Shown piece by piece: positions 63,066 through 64,000 of a stretch of 64,000 nucleotides of DNA. Location: NCBI RefSeq assembly GCF_001553455.1, contig NZ_BBOX01000116.1, positions 1-64,000 of the forward strand, written 5' to 3'. Numbering within the stretch: the first letter of the stretch is position 1; each line of letters opens with the position of its first letter. This stretch comes from Streptomyces hygroscopicus subsp. hygroscopicus. GTDB taxonomy: Bacteria; Actinomycetota; Actinomycetes; Streptomycetales; Streptomycetaceae. The translations under genes were made by a program, and so were the position numbers. Under the pieces are notes generated by a model. That model searched no databases and was not told where the DNA came from. It saw only the letters and a program-made list of their open reading frames with translations.

Positions 63066-63599
63066 ATGGTGGGTACTGAAGAAACCCGGCTGGTCGTCCT
63101 GCGCGGCAACAGCGCCTCAGGGAAGTCATCCGTCGCGGCCGGCCTGCGCGAGCGGTTCGGCCGCGGCCTCGCCCTGGTCGGCCAGGACAACCTCCGCCGC
63201 ATCGTGCTCCGAGAGCGTGACCGGCCCGGCGCCGCGAACATCGGCCTGATCGACCTGACCGCCCGCTACGCTCTGGACGCCGGATTCCACGTCGTGGTCG
63301 AAGGCATCCTCTACGCCGACCGCTATGGCGACATGCTCGCGCAGATGCGCGCCGACCACCGCGGCCCGACCCACGGCTACTACTTGGACGTGCCGTTGGT
63401 CGAAACCCTCGCCCGGCACGCCACCAAGCCGATCGCCGGCGACGTCAACGACACGCAGCTGCGCGCCTGGTACCGGGAGCGCGATCTGCTGCCCGGCGCA
63501 ATGGAGACCGTCATCGGCGCCGACAGCGCCCTGCACGAGACCGTCGACCGCATCATGAACGACACCGGCCTGGCCCACCTGCCCGCCGTGGACCGCTGA
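63066..63599 (+). CDS. P-loop kinase (zeta-toxin/chloramphenicol phosphotransferase-like)
   Basis: 177 residues from ATG 63066; a GTG at 63054 would add four. Walker A VVLRGNSASGKSSVAAGLRE near residue 10, LVGQDNLRRIVLRERD with an Asp in the second strand as in zeta/CPT kinases, FHVVVEGILYADRYGDML (Walker B-like), and WYRERDLLPG with a lid Arg. The AAA_33 group includes small-molecule kinases and toxin UNAG kinases. No antitoxin-like gene precedes it, so a solitary kinase is more likely than a toxin-antitoxin pair. Confidence 0.8.
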   Translation: MVGTEETRLVVLRGNSASGKSSVAAGLRERFGRGLALVGQDNLRRIVLRERDRPGAANIGLIDLTARYALDAGFHVVVEGILYADRYGDMLAQMRADHRGPTHGYYLDVPLVETLARHATKPIAGDVNDTQLRAWYRERDLLPGAMETVIGADSALHETVDRIMNDTGLAHLPAVDR

Positions 63600-64000
63600 C
63601 CCGGGCACTGCTGCTGCGACAGACGGTGCGCCTCCATACCGACACAGTCGCGCCGGCTGCGCCCCGGCCATGAGGCCGACCACAGGTGCGGCCGCGCCGC
63701 GCCTCGCCTTCGGCCATGGGGCCACCCGTGCCGCTGTCACCCCAGACCATGGCTGGTCAGGGCGCCACGTCTGCCGAAACGCACGCCCGGTCCAGGGAAC
63801 TCGCTGGCCGGGGGCATGGACCGGACGCCACACGGGTGCGGAGGGGCTGGGCTGGAGGAGGCCGGTCAGCGGCGTGGCGAGGACGGGCACGTCGTGCAGG
63901 AGGCGGGACGCAGCCAGCAGCCCGGCCCGCGCGCAGGGCGCGGACCGGGTCTCGACACCGGCGGGTCCGGTGTCGTCCAGGACGGACAGGACGCGGGGGA
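63600..64000. other. Right-edge stretch, possible leftward gene end
   Basis: On the minus strand a frame from the window edge reads SVLDDTGPAGVETRSAPCA, then LLAASRLLHDVPVLATPLTG, and continues open. It could be the C-terminal part of a gene starting outside the window, but I recognise no family and see no clear stop-supported end. No rightward gene is visible. Confidence 0.3.

Noticed and set aside
63066..63599. Zeta-type toxin-antitoxin system
   Set aside because: Only the kinase is present; upstream DNA is an EamA remnant and no small antitoxin gene is seen.
1..64000. tRNA, rRNA or CRISPR loci
   Set aside because: Looked for by eye; no cloverleaf with a TTC-rich T-arm, rRNA signature or direct-repeat array was seen. 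tRNAscan-SE would be decisive.

Overview
The window is high-GC actinobacterial DNA and almost certainly Streptomyces. It has strong third-position GC bias, GTG starts with purine-rich ribosome binding sites, secreted ricin-type, FG-GAP and trypsin-like proteins, and a complete coelichelin (cch) siderophore locus with IdeR/DmdR-type iron boxes. The left 42 kb is mostly intact. From about 42.2 kb to the right end intact genes alternate with transposase fragments, truncated genes and many one-base frameshifts, as expected of an accessory chromosome-arm or plasmid-like region.

1-2.3 kb: an edge-truncated LysR regulator, a Tat-exported six-kelch protein and a MarR regulator. 2.4-25.1 kb: the coelichelin locus: formyltransferase cchA (divergent), ornithine N-hydroxylase cchB, ferric-siderophore permeases cchC/D, ATPase cchE, binding lipoprotein cchF, ABC exporter half cchG, the three-module NRPS cchH (A-T-E, C-A-T-E, C-A-T), exporter half cchI, esterase cchJ (convergent with cchI) and MbtH-like cchK. 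The substrate pockets of the three adenylation domains read DINYWGGIGK, DFWNIGMVHK and DMENLGLINK, the coelichelin pattern. Four iron boxes control it, one of them overlapping the 3' end of cchE. CchG and CchI carry complementary intact and degenerate nucleotide-binding motifs.

25.2-31.4 kb: a YtcJ-like amidohydrolase, a Tn3-type transposase tail, a ketopantoate-reductase-like gene divergent from an RpiR regulator and an EamA transporter, an NTF2-like protein, a broken flavoprotein gene and a transposase remnant. 31.5-42.2 kb: a compact, apparently intact catabolic cluster: PucR-type regulator, cytochrome P450, ferredoxin, FAH-family hydrolase, LLM-class monooxygenase, two alpha/beta-hydrolase-fold proteins (one lacking the nucleophile), an MFS transporter, an arginine-less Rid protein, a cyclase-family hydrolase and a fumarate-reductase-like flavoprotein. 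Several of these genes overlap. Its enzyme mix resembles ring-cleavage pathways for nitrogen heterocycles or amides, but I recognise no characterised pathway with this set; it is the best candidate here for an undescribed system.

42.2-64 kb: secreted protease, ricin-type lectin and FG-GAP protein genes; a relaxase/helicase remnant; a TetR gene inactivated by a 14-bp tandem duplication but with a perfect 30-bp operator palindrome still in place; a hydrolase; several GNATs; pieces of tyrosine recombinase; two recognisable transposase families (one with an amber codon, one IS630); and broken E2, Ldh2, APH, NmrA, CadD, EamA, HIT and I36-inhibitor genes. Intact genes here include a small secreted protein, two overlapping GNATs, a VOC protein, an SMI1/KNR4 protein and a P-loop kinase.
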